In this document: one piece after another, positions 8,451 through 18,225 of the stretch
How the letters are laid out: each line of letters opens with the position of its first letter
Position numbering within the stretch: position 1 is the stretch's first letter
Source: Geobacter sp. DSM 9736
GTDB lineage: Bacteria; Desulfobacterota; Desulfuromonadia; Geobacterales; Geobacteraceae
Direction: 5' to 3'
NCBI RefSeq assembly: GCF_900187405.1
Contig: NZ_LT896716.1
Coordinates: 2,608,001-2,672,000 of the forward strand
DNA length: 64,000 nt
Translations under genes and position numbers: made by a program
The notes under the pieces: generated by a model
What the model saw: the letters and a program-made list of their open reading frames with translations, nothing else
What the model was told of the DNA's origin: nothing
The model's database searches: none

Positions 8451-10670
8451 TCAGCACGCTGTAGAACAACACCCCGCCCCACAGGAAGCCTTGGAACCCG
8501 CACGCAGCAGCTCCATCAGCCTCCCCTTCGTCTCCTCCGTCAGAAAATCCCACAAACCGAGTTCCTGCAGGGTCTCGATGCGCGGAATCCCCTCCTCATT
8601 CCACCCGCGTTCCTCATAGTAGACCTGGATGAGCTTGCGGAGCTCATTCTTCCGGTGCTCCATCAGGAGGCGACGCTTTTCGGAAGTAAGCATTCCCGAG
8701 ACATCCCTGCCGAGGGCTTCTGCCAGCTCGGTGTCGTTGTACCCCCGCTCCGTTTCATAGAGGGAATCCTCCGTCGGGCCGATGGCCCGGTCGGGAATCC
8801 AGTCGTGGCTTCGTGTCGCGGAACCGTAGCGCATGACGTTCATCACCCGCTGGAGGTTGATGTCCCGGTCGGTGCGGGCGAAGATCTCCTCCCACGTGAG
8901 GTCGGTGCCGAGCATTCCGTTGTAGAAGTCGGCATAGATCTCCTGGGAGGCTGGATTGATATGTATGTCGGTGCCGGTGCGGGTGGCCGAGTCGGGGTTG
9001 AAGACATCGACCCACGGAAGCTTGCAGAGCCCCAGGTTGTCGTTGCCGAGTCGCACGCGGGGATAGGTCATGAGGGCGCGGGCCTTCTCCTGGAAAGAGG
9101 GGAAGGCGCCGAGCAGGTCTGCCTTGATGAGCCACGCAGCGGCATGGTGAGCGCCGATGTCGCTGGCTGCGGCGTAAGAGCCCTGCATCGAGAGGGAACG
9201 ATGGGTCCGGTAGAGGGAGAAGGGAAGCCCTTTCGTCTGCATGGCAAAGATTTCCAGCTCGGGGGTCACGTCGCTACCGGTACGCAACCGGCAGCGCCCG
9301 GCGATCCAGCCGACCAGCGGCTGCATTCCGCCCCCCGCTATCCTGGCAAGCTCGGTCTCACCGTGGGCAAGCTGGTGGAGGAAGGTCAGCGCCGCCTCCT
9401 CGTCCCCCCACACTAGCTCAAGCCCCTCCGCATCCTCCTTCACCAGGTAGCCCCGCTGAAAGCACTCCATGAGGAAAGACATGATCACGCAGGTGGAGAT
9501 GGTGTCGATGCCATAGTTGTCGCAGTGCCAGTTTGCTTCCATCACGAACTCGGCGCTCCAGATGCCGAGGTTGGAGCCGAAGCCGGCGGCGGTCTCGTAC
9601 TCCGGGCCGTCCACCCATACCTTCTGCCCCTTGTGGGCTCCGGAAACGAGGGTCACCCACCCCCCCTTGGTGCACTGGAGGTTGCAGCCGGGAAAGCAGC
9701 CGTCCATTCCCCGGTGCTCGAATAGGTGCTCGGCGTAGTACTTGCCGCAGATCTGCACGGCACGCGGGTCGGAGCCCCCCTGGTAGTTGTTGACGGGAAG
9801 CGACTGATACTCCTCCTTGCTCATGAAGGTGATGAGCCCGGCGCTCCCCTTCCGGTACATCTTGAGGGACTGGGGGTCAACCTCCTTAACCACCTTGTGG
9901 AGCCGCGCTCCCGAGCCCTTCACCTTTTCCCAGTCGGCCGCGCCGTAGGGATTGTCGCCGTGGGGGTAGTCAGCGAGGACGACGATGGCGCCGATCCGCT
10001 TGTCCCGCATGACGCTGCCGATGCCGGTCCTCCCCGCCTGCTTCGTGCGGAAGAGCCCCTTCCCGCCGTTTACCGGCTTCGTCACATCGAAGTAGTGGCT
10101 GTTGATACAGCCGTATGTGGTGTTGGCGGCCCCAACGCCGGTGGTCATGAAGGCAATATGGCGTTTGTCGCACCCTTCGGAGACGAACCTGCCCGCGATA
10201 TCCCGCTCGAGGTCGAAGGCCTCGTCATCGGCAGGAGCGTCGGTGATGTACACGTTACCCTTCAGTCCGTCGATGACGATCATCACGTCCCTGTCGGCTT
10301 TTCCCGTGACCTGGAGGGCGTCGAAACCGGCATATTTCAGGAAGGCGCCGAAGTACCCGCCGAAATTGGAGACGCCGGGGATGCCGGTGAGGGGGGAGAG
10401 GGAAACGGCCATCGCTTTTGCAGTCCCGGGAAATTGCGGGATTCCGCCAAGGGGGCCGTTGGCGAGAATGAGGGGGTTACCCGAGTCGCGGGGGGAAGTC
10501 TCAGGGGTGATCGCCCGATGGAGGAGGTAGAGGCCAAGGCCGCGGCCGCCGATGAAGTAGTCCCGCACCTGGGGGTCCAGCATTTCCGCTCTCATTTCGC
10601 CGCTGCCGACGTCGATGGCAAGTATCCTGTTGGCATAGCCGCGCGTAAGCGGCGTCTTCTCATAGTTCAT
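8451..10670 (-). CDS. aldehyde:ferredoxin oxidoreductase-family tungstoenzyme
   Basis: 739 residues, a cytoplasmic enzyme of the AOR family, which oxidises aldehydes or related substrates with a tungstopterin cofactor and an Fe-S cluster. The N-terminal domain has the family start (ILAIDVGSGEM...YFIGGRGLGLYLL), then ANGPLGG and GVSNFGGYFGAFLKYAG. A cluster-ligand candidate is CFPGCNLQC at about 320, with more Cys later. The C-terminus carries the dense Cys tail CGAGCCSTAC, which I do not recall as typical. AAGGAA precedes the ATG. No partner ferredoxin or cofactor gene is adjacent. The substrate is unknown; a BamB-like role is possible in this lineage but no bam neighbours support it. Confidence 0.88.
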   Translation of the reverse strand: MNYEKTPLTRGYANRILAIDVGSGEMRAEMLDPQVRDYFIGGRGLGLYLLHRAITPETSPRDSGNPLILANGPLGGIPQFPGTAKAMAVSLSPLTGIPGVSNFGGYFGAFLKYAGFDALQVTGKADRDVMIVIDGLKGNVYITDAPADDEAFDLERDIAGRFVSEGCDKRHIAFMTTGVGAANTTYGCINSHYFDVTKPVNGGKGLFRTKQAGRTGIGSVMRDKRIGAIVVLADYPHGDNPYGAADWEKVKGSGARLHKVVKEVDPQSLKMYRKGSAGLITFMSKEEYQSLPVNNYQGGSDPRAVQICGKYYAEHLFEHRGMDGCFPGCNLQCTKGGWVTLVSGAHKGQKVWVDGPEYETAAGFGSNLGIWSAEFVMEANWHCDNYGIDTISTCVIMSFLMECFQRGYLVKEDAEGLELVWGDEEAALTFLHQLAHGETELARIAGGGMQPLVGWIAGRCRLRTGSDVTPELEIFAMQTKGLPFSLYRTHRSLSMQGSYAAASDIGAHHAAAWLIKADLLGAFPSFQEKARALMTYPRVRLGNDNLGLCKLPWVDVFNPDSATRTGTDIHINPASQEIYADFYNGMLGTDLTWEEIFARTDRDINLQRVMNVMRYGSATRSHDWIPDRAIGPTEDSLYETERGYNDTELAEALGRDVSGMLTSEKRRLLMEHRKNELRKLIQVYYEERGWNEEGIPRIETLQELGLWDFLTEETKGRLMELLRAGSKASCGAGCCSTAC

Positions 10671-10727
10671 GTTACCCTGTTCCTTCCTGCATCCGGCGGC
10701 TCCGCCGCCCGTGCGCTCGCACTAGAA

Positions 10728-10846
10728 GGTTGTTGAAAAACAGTCATCTCGCCGCCGTCCTCGAAAGCTCCCTTGTGCGGCGTAGCGCTACTACGCCTCC
10801 GTGGGGCTTTCTGCGGGTGCGACGATCTGGCTATTTTTGAACAACC
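10728..10846. repeat. dispersed repeat family A, full copy
   Basis: A 119-bp element with terminal inverted repeats: GGTTGTTGAAAAA at the left end and TTTTTGAACAACC at the right. The centre carries GGCGTAGCGCTACTACGCC, a palindrome-like core. Its right half matches 3956-4004 in inverted orientation. It lies just upstream of the AOR-family gene. Confidence 0.85.
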
Positions 10847-11005
10847 TGGGTTTTTCAACACGCTAAAAACGGCCGTAAAATCCGGCGACGCACCATATCA
10901 CACGGATGCAAGAAGGGTCAAGGAGCACTTGGGGGAAACGAACGCGCTCCATTCTGGCTGCTAAGGCGGGGGCCACGTGCTTCGCGTCTGTATTAGCGGT
11001 GCGCA

Positions 11006-11126
11006 AGATTCGCGGTGATTTCATCGTCGGTGACGAACGATGGTCCGCAGGCGTAGTACCCTCTGGGGCATAAACAGCGCTACGTCGAGGAGCAGGAGGA
11101 GGAGCCGGCGGCGGAAGGGCGCGAAT
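11006..11126. repeat. dispersed repeat family B, single copy
   Basis: Starts AGATTCGCGGTGATTT and ends GGGCGCGAAT, matching the 118-bp units at 4047-4391. It differs by an inserted stretch of about 18 bp (around CCCTCTGGGGCATAAA) inside the central GCGTAG...CAGCGCTACG palindrome. It sits just beyond the stop of the DUF2071 gene. The sequence between 10847 and 11005 shows nothing recognisable. Confidence 0.8.
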
Positions 11127-11144
11127 ATGGCGTCGCGAACAGGA

Positions 11145-11888
11145 CTAGACCTCCTCCATGGGCCACACCCGTACATTTTCCATCCGTGAAGCATAATGCG
11201 CCATAGGCATGCCCGCCGGCGCCGGAAGGCTCTGCGCCTGCACGATGGTTGACTGGAACCTGGTGATGTGAGCGCGATGCACGTCCCACGGGTGGTGAAA
11301 TATCTTTCCCCGGTAAAGCTTTCCCCCATCCGCGGCGTAGTGGTAGTAACGTTCGAGAAGGAAAAATTCGGTGGTTCCCGCAATCGGCTGCCCGATGTGG
11401 TCGGTGGGGTGCCACACCACTGAGACATCCGCCCCGGACGGGTCGCGGCGATGCGATTCGAAGCGGAGGCGGCGGCCGTCGCGGGACTGGTGGCAGGTTG
11501 CCTTGTAGTAGGGAAGATGAAAGAACTTCCTCAGGCCGGAAACTGCCAGTGCGCTGTCGGAATCGGTGGAGAAAAACCAGATGCCGGGCACGCCGTCAAG
11601 ATGAACGTACGTCCGCAGGTTTGCCTGATGAAAATCGCTCAACCAGGGAAGCGGAACGCCCAGGACCGGAGAAACGTTCAGCACCGTCAGAAGGACGAGT
11701 CCGACCCACGCCTCACCCTCATGGAGGTCGAGCGCAAGGGGGCCCGGCAGAAGCTTGGCCAGTTCCCGCGGCGGAACTTTCCAGTGCAGGAAGAGGACGT
11801 TTTCCCAGCTCTGGGTAGCGAGAGGCAACCGCTTCCCGGGCCGGCGGACCGAGAGCCGGTCTGATGCATGTGGCAAGAGCTCGTTCAT
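11145..11888 (-). CDS. DUF2071 (YqjF-like) protein
   Basis: 247 residues matching the DUF2071/YqjF pattern: an early W-x3-LFLHW-x-VP segment (ENVLFLHWKVPPRELAKLLP), then GEAWVGLVLLTV, NLRTYV and a central W-F-F-S-x-D-S motif. The family's role is not established. No signal peptide is evident. It is followed upstream on the same strand by a DsbA-like gene with a gap of under 40 bp, so the two may be co-transcribed. Confidence 0.8.
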   Translation of the reverse strand: MNELLPHASDRLSVRRPGKRLPLATQSWENVLFLHWKVPPRELAKLLPGPLALDLHEGEAWVGLVLLTVLNVSPVLGVPLPWLSDFHQANLRTYVHLDGVPGIWFFSTDSDSALAVSGLRKFFHLPYYKATCHQSRDGRRLRFESHRRDPSGADVSVVWHPTDHIGQPIAGTTEFFLLERYYHYAADGGKLYRGKIFHHPWDVHRAHITRFQSTIVQAQSLPAPAGMPMAHYASRMENVRVWPMEEV

Positions 11889-11925
11889 GGTTTGAATGGT
11901 ATACCACCCCCTCTGCGCAGGCCTG

Positions 11926-12513
11926 TTACCCCTTGACCAGGTCGATCAATGCGCCGGTCGGCTGCAGACCCGTCGCAAGCCGCTTCCGATCCACCAGGAA
12001 GGCTGGGACGACGTTGATCCCGTTGCGCTCGGCGAGCCAGTGGTCTGCCATCACGCCGTCGGTCATCTCCCCCGAAACGAGCACCTGACGGAGGCGCTGC
12101 CCGTCCATGCCCAGTTTCTCGGCAAGGGCTACCAGAACATCCGGCTGCCCGATGTCTTCTCCGCGCTCGAAAAATGCCCGGAAGATCTCCCGGTGATACT
12201 CGGGAAAACGTCCGACTGCCTTGGCATGGAGGGCCGCCTGATGGGCCACCCGGGACCGGGGCTGCACAGGGGGAAGGTGCATGGTGACGCCGAGCTTCTC
12301 GGCCATCGGATAGACCATTTCCTCCCAGATCCGGACCAGATAGGAATCGTTGGGGTCCAGGGTGGGCACCGTGTGCGGCCGAAGTTCGAAGGCGCGCCAT
12401 TCTATGCGCAACTGCGGTTCGGCGCGCTGGAGCTCTTCGAGGGCCGGCTCGGCCAGCCAGCAGAAGGGGCAGACGTAATCGGAGAAAACTTCAAGTGTTT
12501 GCGATCCGTTCAT
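11926..12513 (-). CDS. DsbA-family (FrnE-like) thiol oxidoreductase
   Basis: 195 residues with a thioredoxin-fold CxxC near the N-terminus (DYVCPFCWLAEP) and the late cis-Pro region NVVPAFLVDRK, typical of the FrnE branch of DsbA-like proteins. It has no signal peptide, so it should be cytoplasmic. FrnE-like proteins are linked to oxidative stress or polyketide maturation; the role here is unknown. GGAGGATGTC precedes the ATG. The gene is divergent from glpK. Confidence 0.85.
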   Translation of the reverse strand: MNGSQTLEVFSDYVCPFCWLAEPALEELQRAEPQLRIEWRAFELRPHTVPTLDPNDSYLVRIWEEMVYPMAEKLGVTMHLPPVQPRSRVAHQAALHAKAVGRFPEYHREIFRAFFERGEDIGQPDVLVALAEKLGMDGQRLRQVLVSGEMTDGVMADHWLAERNGINVVPAFLVDRKRLATGLQPTGALIDLVKG

Positions 12514-12617
12514 GACATCCTCCTTTATGAAGATAAGTATAGCGGCAACCGTGACTAATTCCAGACGGGCAGCCCCAGGGAATCCGGAACCTTGGCCCTC
12601 TATTATGAAGATCTTCT

Positions 12618-12647
12618 TTTGCTCCCCGGAACGACATCCGCTATACT
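12618..12647 (+). promoter_or_regulatory. putative sigma-70 promoter of glpK
   Basis: TTTGCT (12618-12623) and TATACT (12642-12647) are spaced by 18 bp, about 50 bp before the glpK start codon. The -10 is good and the -35 weak. Confidence 0.4.
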
Positions 12648-12699
12648 CCCTCTGTCCCGGCCGCCGGTACCTCAGCCGCCATTTCAGGAGGAACGATCC

Positions 12700-14187
12700 A
12701 TGCCCTTCATTCTCGCCCTCGATCAGGGAACCACTAGCTCCCGCGCCATCGTTTTCGATGAGACCGGCAGCATAAAATCACTGGCGCAGAAGGAATTCCG
12801 CCAGATTTTTCCTCAGCCCGGATGGGTGGAGCATGACGGGAACGAGATATGGTCCACGCAGGCGGGAGTGGCCATGGAGGCCATCACGAGCGCTGGCCTC
12901 ACCGCTACGGACATAGCGGCCATAGGCATCACCAATCAGCGGGAAACGACCCTCGTATGGGAGCGAAGTAGCGGCCGCCCCCTCCATAACGCGATAGTCT
13001 GGCAGGACCGGAGGACCGCCGAGATGTGCGGGAAGCTCAGAGCGGAGGGACTGGAGCCTCTCTTCCGGGAGAAGACGGGACTGATACTCGACCCGTACTT
13101 CTCCGGAACGAAGCTCGCCTGGCTTCTCGACCGGGACCCGGAGCTGCGCAGGCGGGGGGAAAAGGGAGAACTGGCCTTCGGGACTATCGATTCCTGGCTC
13201 CTCTGGAACCTCACCGGAGGAGCCCTCCATGCCACCGACGTCACCAACGCCTCCCGGACGCTTCTGTGCGACATTCACCGCGGGGAATGGGACGACGGGC
13301 TTCTCGAAATCTTCAGAATACCGCGGGAGATGCTTCCCGAAATTCGCTCGTCCAGCGAAATCTACGGTGAAACGGCCGGCCGCCTTCTGGCAGGTAAAAT
13401 TCCAATTGCGGGTATCGCAGGGGACCAGCAGGCGGCGCTCTTCGGCCAGGCCTGCACAGCACCCGGAATGGTTAAGAATACCTACGGCACAGGCTGCTTC
13501 ATGCTCATGAATACGGGGGAGACGCCGGTGCGGTCGAGAAGCAACCTCCTGACGACCGTCGCCTGGCGGATCGGCGGCCGGACCTCCTACGCCCTGGAAG
13601 GGAGCGTTTTCATTGCAGGGGCAGTGGTGCAGTGGCTCAGAGACGGTCTGGGCATCATCAAGGCCTCGTCAGAGGTCGAAGCGCTCGCCGCCTCGGTTCC
13701 CGACAGCGGCGGGGTAGTGGTCGTCCCCGCATTCTCCGGGCTCGGCGCGCCTCACTGGGATCCCTATGCGCGGGGCACCATTGTCGGACTTACCCGTGGG
13801 AGCACGGCTGCACATATTGCCAGGGCCGCCCTGGAAAGCATAGCATTCCAGACAGCCGACATTCTCGAAGCCATGGAGAAGGACTCGGGTATCCGCCTGG
13901 CGGAGCTTCGCGTGGATGGAGGAGCAACCGAAAACCGGCTGCTCATGCAATTTCAGGCCGATCTCCTCGGAGTTCCCACCGTACGTCCGGCGACGGCGGA
14001 GATAACCGCTCTGGGGGCCGCTCGCCTGGCCGGTCTGGCAACCGGTGTTTGGGAAAATGAGTCTGAGGTTGCCGCATCATGGGTGGCAGACCGGCGGTTT
14101 ACCCCGGCAATGGAGCAGGAGCAGTCGGCCTTGCTGCGGAACCGCTGGGATCGGGCGCTACAGAGGGCAAAGGGGTGGGAAACGTAG
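12700..14187 (+). CDS. glpK: glycerol kinase
   Basis: About 495 residues, the normal GlpK length. It phosphorylates glycerol with ATP to glycerol 3-phosphate. FGGY-family features are visible: [19 protein letters not shown] at the N-terminus, [37 protein letters not shown], and [19 protein letters not shown] with [13 protein letters not shown] near the C-terminus. The start at 12700 follows AGGAGG closely. It is 225 bp from glpD on the same strand, the two making a glycerol-use pair. No glycerol facilitator gene is adjacent. Confidence 0.95.
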   Translation: MPFILALDQGTTSSRAIVFDETGSIKSLAQKEFRQIFPQPGWVEHDGNEIWSTQAGVAMEAITSAGLTATDIAAIGITNQRETTLVWERSSGRPLHNAIVWQDRRTAEMCGKLRAEGLEPLFREKTGLILDPYFSGTKLAWLLDRDPELRRRGEKGELAFGTIDSWLLWNLTGGALHATDVTNASRTLLCDIHRGEWDDGLLEIFRIPREMLPEIRSSSEIYGETAGRLLAGKIPIAGIAGDQQAALFGQACTAPGMVKNTYGTGCFMLMNTGETPVRSRSNLLTTVAWRIGGRTSYALEGSVFIAGAVVQWLRDGLGIIKASSEVEALAASVPDSGGVVVVPAFSGLGAPHWDPYARGTIVGLTRGSTAAHIARAALESIAFQTADILEAMEKDSGIRLAELRVDGGATENRLLMQFQADLLGVPTVRPATAEITALGAARLAGLATGVWENESEVAASWVADRRFTPAMEQEQSALLRNRWDRALQRAKGWET

Positions 14188-14278
14188 ATGCAACGAGGAT
14201 TTACCATTGCAATACGCGGCAATTTGGTTTATGAAAAGCTGTTTCCGTCAGATCCAGTAGCAGATTACTGAAAACTGG

Positions 14279-14396
14279 GGTTGTTCAAAACAGACAGATC
14301 GTCGCACGCCGAAGCAAGCCATACGGAGGATAGCAAGGCTATGCCGTACATGGCGGCTTTAGAGGAGTGCGGCGAGATGGGTGTTTTTCAATGACC
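14279..14396. repeat. dispersed repeat family A, diverged full copy
   Basis: Begins GGTTGTTCAAAACAGACAG and ends TTTTTCAATGACC, the same terminal inverted repeats as the copy at 10728-10846. The core AGGATAGCAAGGCTATGCC is a diverged palindrome. It lies between glpK and glpD and covers the upstream candidate starts of glpD at 14367 and 14391. Confidence 0.75.
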
Positions 14397-14411
14397 TCCG
14401 AACGAGGATGT

Positions 14412-15968
14412 ATGACGCGGGAAGACTTCCTCCACTACCTGGAAGAACCGGCAGAAACGTGGGATGTGATCGTCATAGGAGGAGGAGCCACGGGACTCGG
14501 TACCGCGGTCGAATCGGCCGGGCGGGAATACCGGACGCTTCTCCTGGAACAGGCTGACTTCGCAAAGGGTACCTCAGGCCGCAGCACCAAGCTCATCCAC
14601 GGAGGGGTACGATATCTGCGGCAGGGGAACATCGCCCTGGTGCTTGAAGCCCTGCGGGAACGGGGGCTTCTGTTCCGCAACGCTCCGCACCTGGTGCGAA
14701 ACCTGTCTTTCGTGGTACCGCTCTATGATTGGTGGGAAGGCCCTTTTTACGGAATCGGGCTCAAGCTCTACGACATGCTCGCCGGAAAGCTTGGCCTCGG
14801 GCCATCCATGCGTCTCACCAGAGAGGAGACGATCCGCCTTCTCCCGACCGTAGAGCCTTCCGGCCTGCGGGGAGGGGTCATATACCATGACGGCCAGTTC
14901 GACGACGTACGTCTCGCCGTAAACCTCGCCCAGACCCTGGCGGACCTGGGGGGGGTTCCTCTCAACTACATGGAGGTCACGGGGCTACTCAAGAACAACG
15001 GGCTGGTGGAAGGAGTCACCGCTCGGGACCGGGAAACGGGACGCGACTACGAGATCCGGGGCCGAGTAGTCGTCAACGCCACCGGCGTCTTCACCGACAC
15101 CATCCGCCGCCTCGACGATCCTTCCGCCGAAAACCTCGTCACCGCAAGCCAGGGGGTGCATCTGGTGCTGGACCGCTCCTTTCTCCCCGGCGACAGCGCC
15201 ATAATGGTCCCGCATACGGAGGACGGAAGGGTCCTCTTTGCCGTACCCTGGCACGACCGCGTACTGATCGGGACCACCGACACCCGGGTGGAGGAGATCT
15301 GCGAAGAGCCGCGTCCCCTCCCGGAAGAGGTGGATTTTCTCCTCAAGCATGCTGCCCGCTATCTCACCAAACATCCCACCGCATCCGACGTTCTCTGCGT
15401 CTTCGCGGGGCTACGGCCCCTCGTGCGGCAAGAAGGGGAGATGGAGACAGCCTCCCTTTCCCGCGACCACACTCTCTGCATCACCGACTCGGGACTTGTC
15501 ACCATCACAGGCGGCAAGTGGACCACCTACCGCAAGATGGGGGAAGATGCCGTTGACGCAGCAGCAGCCGTCGCCGGTCTCGAAGATTGCCGCTCCATGA
15601 CACGCCACCTGCGCATCCACGGCTGGCAGGAAACCTCCTCCGGAGGCGGTCTCTGGTGCGACTACGGCGCCGATGCCGAAGGACTCGCCAGGCTTGCTGC
15701 GGAAAACCCGGCGTGGGGGGAATCGCTCCATCCGAGGCTTCCCTACCGGGCGTGCGAGGTGATCTGGGGGGTCCGCACCGAGTGGGCCCGGTCAGTTGAG
15801 GACATTCTGGCCCGTAGGACCCGGGCACTCTACCTCGATGCACGGGCCAGCATGGAAGCAGCTCCGTTGGTGGCAAGCCTCATGGCGAAGGAGCTGGGGC
15901 GCGACGAGGAATGGGAACACCGGCAAGTGGAGGCCTATTGCCGCCTCGCTGCGGGCTACGTGCTGTGA
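14412..15968 (+). CDS. glpD: FAD-dependent glycerol-3-phosphate dehydrogenase
   Basis: About 518 residues. It oxidises glycerol 3-phosphate to dihydroxyacetone phosphate and passes electrons to quinone at the membrane. The FAD-binding motif is VIVIGGGATGLGTAVESAG, followed by the family's KGTSGRSTKLIHGGVRYL, then VVNATGVFTDTIR, GTTDT and ITGGKWTTYRKM. The start at 14412 has GAGGA upstream; earlier starts fall inside a repeat element. It works with glpK immediately upstream. Confidence 0.94.
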   Translation: MTREDFLHYLEEPAETWDVIVIGGGATGLGTAVESAGREYRTLLLEQADFAKGTSGRSTKLIHGGVRYLRQGNIALVLEALRERGLLFRNAPHLVRNLSFVVPLYDWWEGPFYGIGLKLYDMLAGKLGLGPSMRLTREETIRLLPTVEPSGLRGGVIYHDGQFDDVRLAVNLAQTLADLGGVPLNYMEVTGLLKNNGLVEGVTARDRETGRDYEIRGRVVVNATGVFTDTIRRLDDPSAENLVTASQGVHLVLDRSFLPGDSAIMVPHTEDGRVLFAVPWHDRVLIGTTDTRVEEICEEPRPLPEEVDFLLKHAARYLTKHPTASDVLCVFAGLRPLVRQEGEMETASLSRDHTLCITDSGLVTITGGKWTTYRKMGEDAVDAAAAVAGLEDCRSMTRHLRIHGWQETSSGGGLWCDYGADAEGLARLAAENPAWGESLHPRLPYRACEVIWGVRTEWARSVEDILARRTRALYLDARASMEAAPLVASLMAKELGRDEEWEHRQVEAYCRLAAGYVL

Positions 15969-16028
15969 TCCGCCTGCCCAGGCGTCAGCTCCGGGCCATC
16001 GGTTACCCCGCGTCACGTCCCTTGTCCG

Positions 16029-16907
16029 ATGATTGATCTGTGGCTTCCGCTCACACTGGTGAGCGCCGTAACCCTTGCCGCCAGCGACGCCCTCACCAAA
16101 AAGGCCCTTTCCCGCCACAACGAGTACCTGGTCATGTGGCTGCGGGTTGCCCTCAGCCTTCCGTTCCTTCTGGCGGTGCTTCCGCTGGAATCGTCCCCCT
16201 CACCCGCCCCCGGCTTTTACCGGGCGTTCCTCACGTCGCTCTTTCTCGAAATCGGTGCGACGTTTCTCTACATGAAGGCTCTCAAACTCTCTCCACTGAG
16301 CCTTACCCTCCCCTTTCTCTCCTTCACCCCCGTCTTCCTGCTGGTAATCCCCTTTCTGCTTCTGGGAGAAAGCATCGGGGCCGGGGGGGCTGCGGGAATC
16401 ATCCTTATCGCCGCCGGAAGTTACGTTCTCAACCTGGGGGAAAGCAGGGGGGGGTGGCTCGCTCCGCTGCGGGCGATCGGCAAAGAGCGAGGCGCACTTG
16501 CCATGCTGGTGGTCTCCTTCATCTACAGCTTTACCTCCACCCTTGGGAAGGAAGCCGTGGTCGCCTCTTCACCCCTCTTCTTCGCCGCCGCCTATTATGC
16601 GGCCTTCGTCGCCGTGACAGCGCCGGTCGCTCTTGCGATGGGCAGAAAGGAGCTCCGGTGGCCTGAGGTAACAAGCCTGATCCGAGCGGTTACCCTCCCC
16701 GGCATCCTCAACGGAGTCATGGTCGCTACCCACATGGCGGCGATAAACATGACTAACGTTGCCTACATGATCTCCGTCAAGCGCTGCAGTCTGCTGTTCG
16801 GCGTCCTCTTCGGCCACATGCTGTTCGGAGAAAAAGGACTGCGGGAAAGATTGGCCGGAGCCGCCCTCATGGTGGCGGGAGCGGCGCTGATCGTCCTCTG
16901 GCAGTGA
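16029..16907 (+). CDS. EamA/DMT-family membrane permease
   Basis: 292 residues with about ten hydrophobic helices in two halves, as in EamA drug/metabolite transporters. The first half has a helix followed by ALTKKALSRHNEYLVMWLR and ALKLSPLSLTLPFLSFTPVF; the second has TSTLGKEAVV and a terminal LAGAALMVAGAALIVLWQ helix. The substrate cannot be predicted. It starts 60 bp after glpD and may be co-transcribed; a link to glycerol metabolism is speculative. Confidence 0.85.
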   Translation: MIDLWLPLTLVSAVTLAASDALTKKALSRHNEYLVMWLRVALSLPFLLAVLPLESSPSPAPGFYRAFLTSLFLEIGATFLYMKALKLSPLSLTLPFLSFTPVFLLVIPFLLLGESIGAGGAAGIILIAAGSYVLNLGESRGGWLAPLRAIGKERGALAMLVVSFIYSFTSTLGKEAVVASSPLFFAAAYYAAFVAVTAPVALAMGRKELRWPEVTSLIRAVTLPGILNGVMVATHMAAINMTNVAYMISVKRCSLLFGVLFGHMLFGEKGLRERLAGAALMVAGAALIVLWQ

Positions 16908-17031
16908 CACGTTCCGACGCTTGGTCCGGAACTTTCTACGGTCAGCGGGACATCCAGTTTTTCCTTGCCCCTCCCCGGTAAAAGGTGTATCCAGTTATGC
17001 CTCATTTTCAGAAGCAAAGGAGCACCAGCAT

Positions 17032-18213
17032 ATGGGCATTCTCTCCAACACCGTCAGCATCTGCCAGTTCCGGGCTATCGGAGAAATACCGGGCCATCAG
17101 GAGCTGTTTGAATGGGTTTCGGAACGTCTCTCACGCAACGGCTTCCGGTCCATCGAGGATTCCGCCGAGGAGGTCTCCACCGGATGGGTCCAGGTGGACG
17201 ACCACAGCGACAGTTCGTTTTCCTCCCCTGCCGCCTTCTGGAGGGACCACTACCTCGTCTTCACCCTGCGCCGCGACCAGCGCCGTATTCCGGCCCCCCT
17301 CCTCAAGGCGTACGTAAGGGAAGAGCATGACCAGTTCCTGGCGGCAAACCCGGGGCTCAGGCGAGTGCCGAAACAGAGGCGGGAAGAACTCCTGGAAAAG
17401 GTTCGGCTCTCCCTGCTCGTCCGGACCCTCCCTGTCCCCTCCACATTCGACGCGGTCTGGGACACCCGGAGCAACATCGTAACCTTCACGGCCCTCGGCG
17501 CGAAACCTGTCGAGATCTTCGAAAACCTGTTCAAGAAGACCTTCGACGGCGTCCGGCTCGTGGCGGTACATCCCTACTCGCGAGCCGCCGACGTGATCGG
17601 GGATGAGCTGCTCCCGGCCCTTCAAAAAGCGAATCAGGCCACCACCGACGCAGTGCTCGACCTGATAAAGAGCAATCAGTGGATAGGCAACGACTTTCTC
17701 CTCTGGCTCATGTACCGGTCGATGAACGGGACCCCCTCCTGCATGGTTAACCGCCCCGGCCCCGGTGATGCCGGAACCGGCTTCACGGCCTACATCAACG
17801 ACAGGCTCGTGCTTGTCGGCGGGGGGGAAGAGGGGATGCAGAAGGTGACCGTGGCGGGCCCCCAGGATCATTTCACCGAGGTACGCACCGCGCTGGCGGG
17901 CGGAAAAAGGATCAGCGAGGCAACCATCTACCTTGAGCAGGACGAGCACGCGTGGCGCCTGACCCTGAAGGGAGAGCCGTTCCATTTCGCCTCATTCCGG
18001 GCTCCTGCGGTGAAAATCGAAAAGGGTGACGATGTGGATGCCGTGAGCGAGCGGGAAGCCGTCTTCTTCGAGAGGATGTACCTGCTGGAGCGGGGACTGC
18101 AGCTGTTCGACAGCCTTTATTCCGCGTTCCTGCAGGAACGGCTCGGAGCGGAGTGGCCCGGGCGGGAAGGGGAGATAGGCAACTGGCTTGAGGAGGAACT
18201 GCCGCGAAAGTAG
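17032..18213 (+). CDS. rdgC: RdgC-like recombination-associated protein
   Basis: About 393 residues, longer than E. coli RdgC (about 300). The N-terminal half follows the RdgC layout: SVCQF-type strand (TVSICQFRAIGEI), GWVQVDDHSD, DHYLVFTLRRDQRRIPAPLLKAYV, then a basic helix (RVPKQRREELLEKVRLSLLVRTLP) and the DTRSNIVTFTALGAKPVEIF strand. RdgC is a ring-shaped DNA-binding protein that limits RecA access. The start at 17032 has AGGAG about 10 nt upstream; the frame is open further upstream without a ribosome site. The C-terminal 100 residues (YSAFLQERLGAEW near the end) are not recognised. It is convergent with cobD. Confidence 0.65.
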   Translation: MGILSNTVSICQFRAIGEIPGHQELFEWVSERLSRNGFRSIEDSAEEVSTGWVQVDDHSDSSFSSPAAFWRDHYLVFTLRRDQRRIPAPLLKAYVREEHDQFLAANPGLRRVPKQRREELLEKVRLSLLVRTLPVPSTFDAVWDTRSNIVTFTALGAKPVEIFENLFKKTFDGVRLVAVHPYSRAADVIGDELLPALQKANQATTDAVLDLIKSNQWIGNDFLLWLMYRSMNGTPSCMVNRPGPGDAGTGFTAYINDRLVLVGGGEEGMQKVTVAGPQDHFTEVRTALAGGKRISEATIYLEQDEHAWRLTLKGEPFHFASFRAPAVKIEKGDDVDAVSEREAVFFERMYLLERGLQLFDSLYSAFLQERLGAEWPGREGEIGNWLEEELPRK

Positions 18214-18225
18214 CGGAAAAGGGGG

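Noticed and set aside
14367-14411. Upstream start for glpD at a GTG (14367) or ATG (14391)
   Set aside because: Both lie inside a repeat element, and the extra residues are not part of the glycerol-3-phosphate dehydrogenase pattern.
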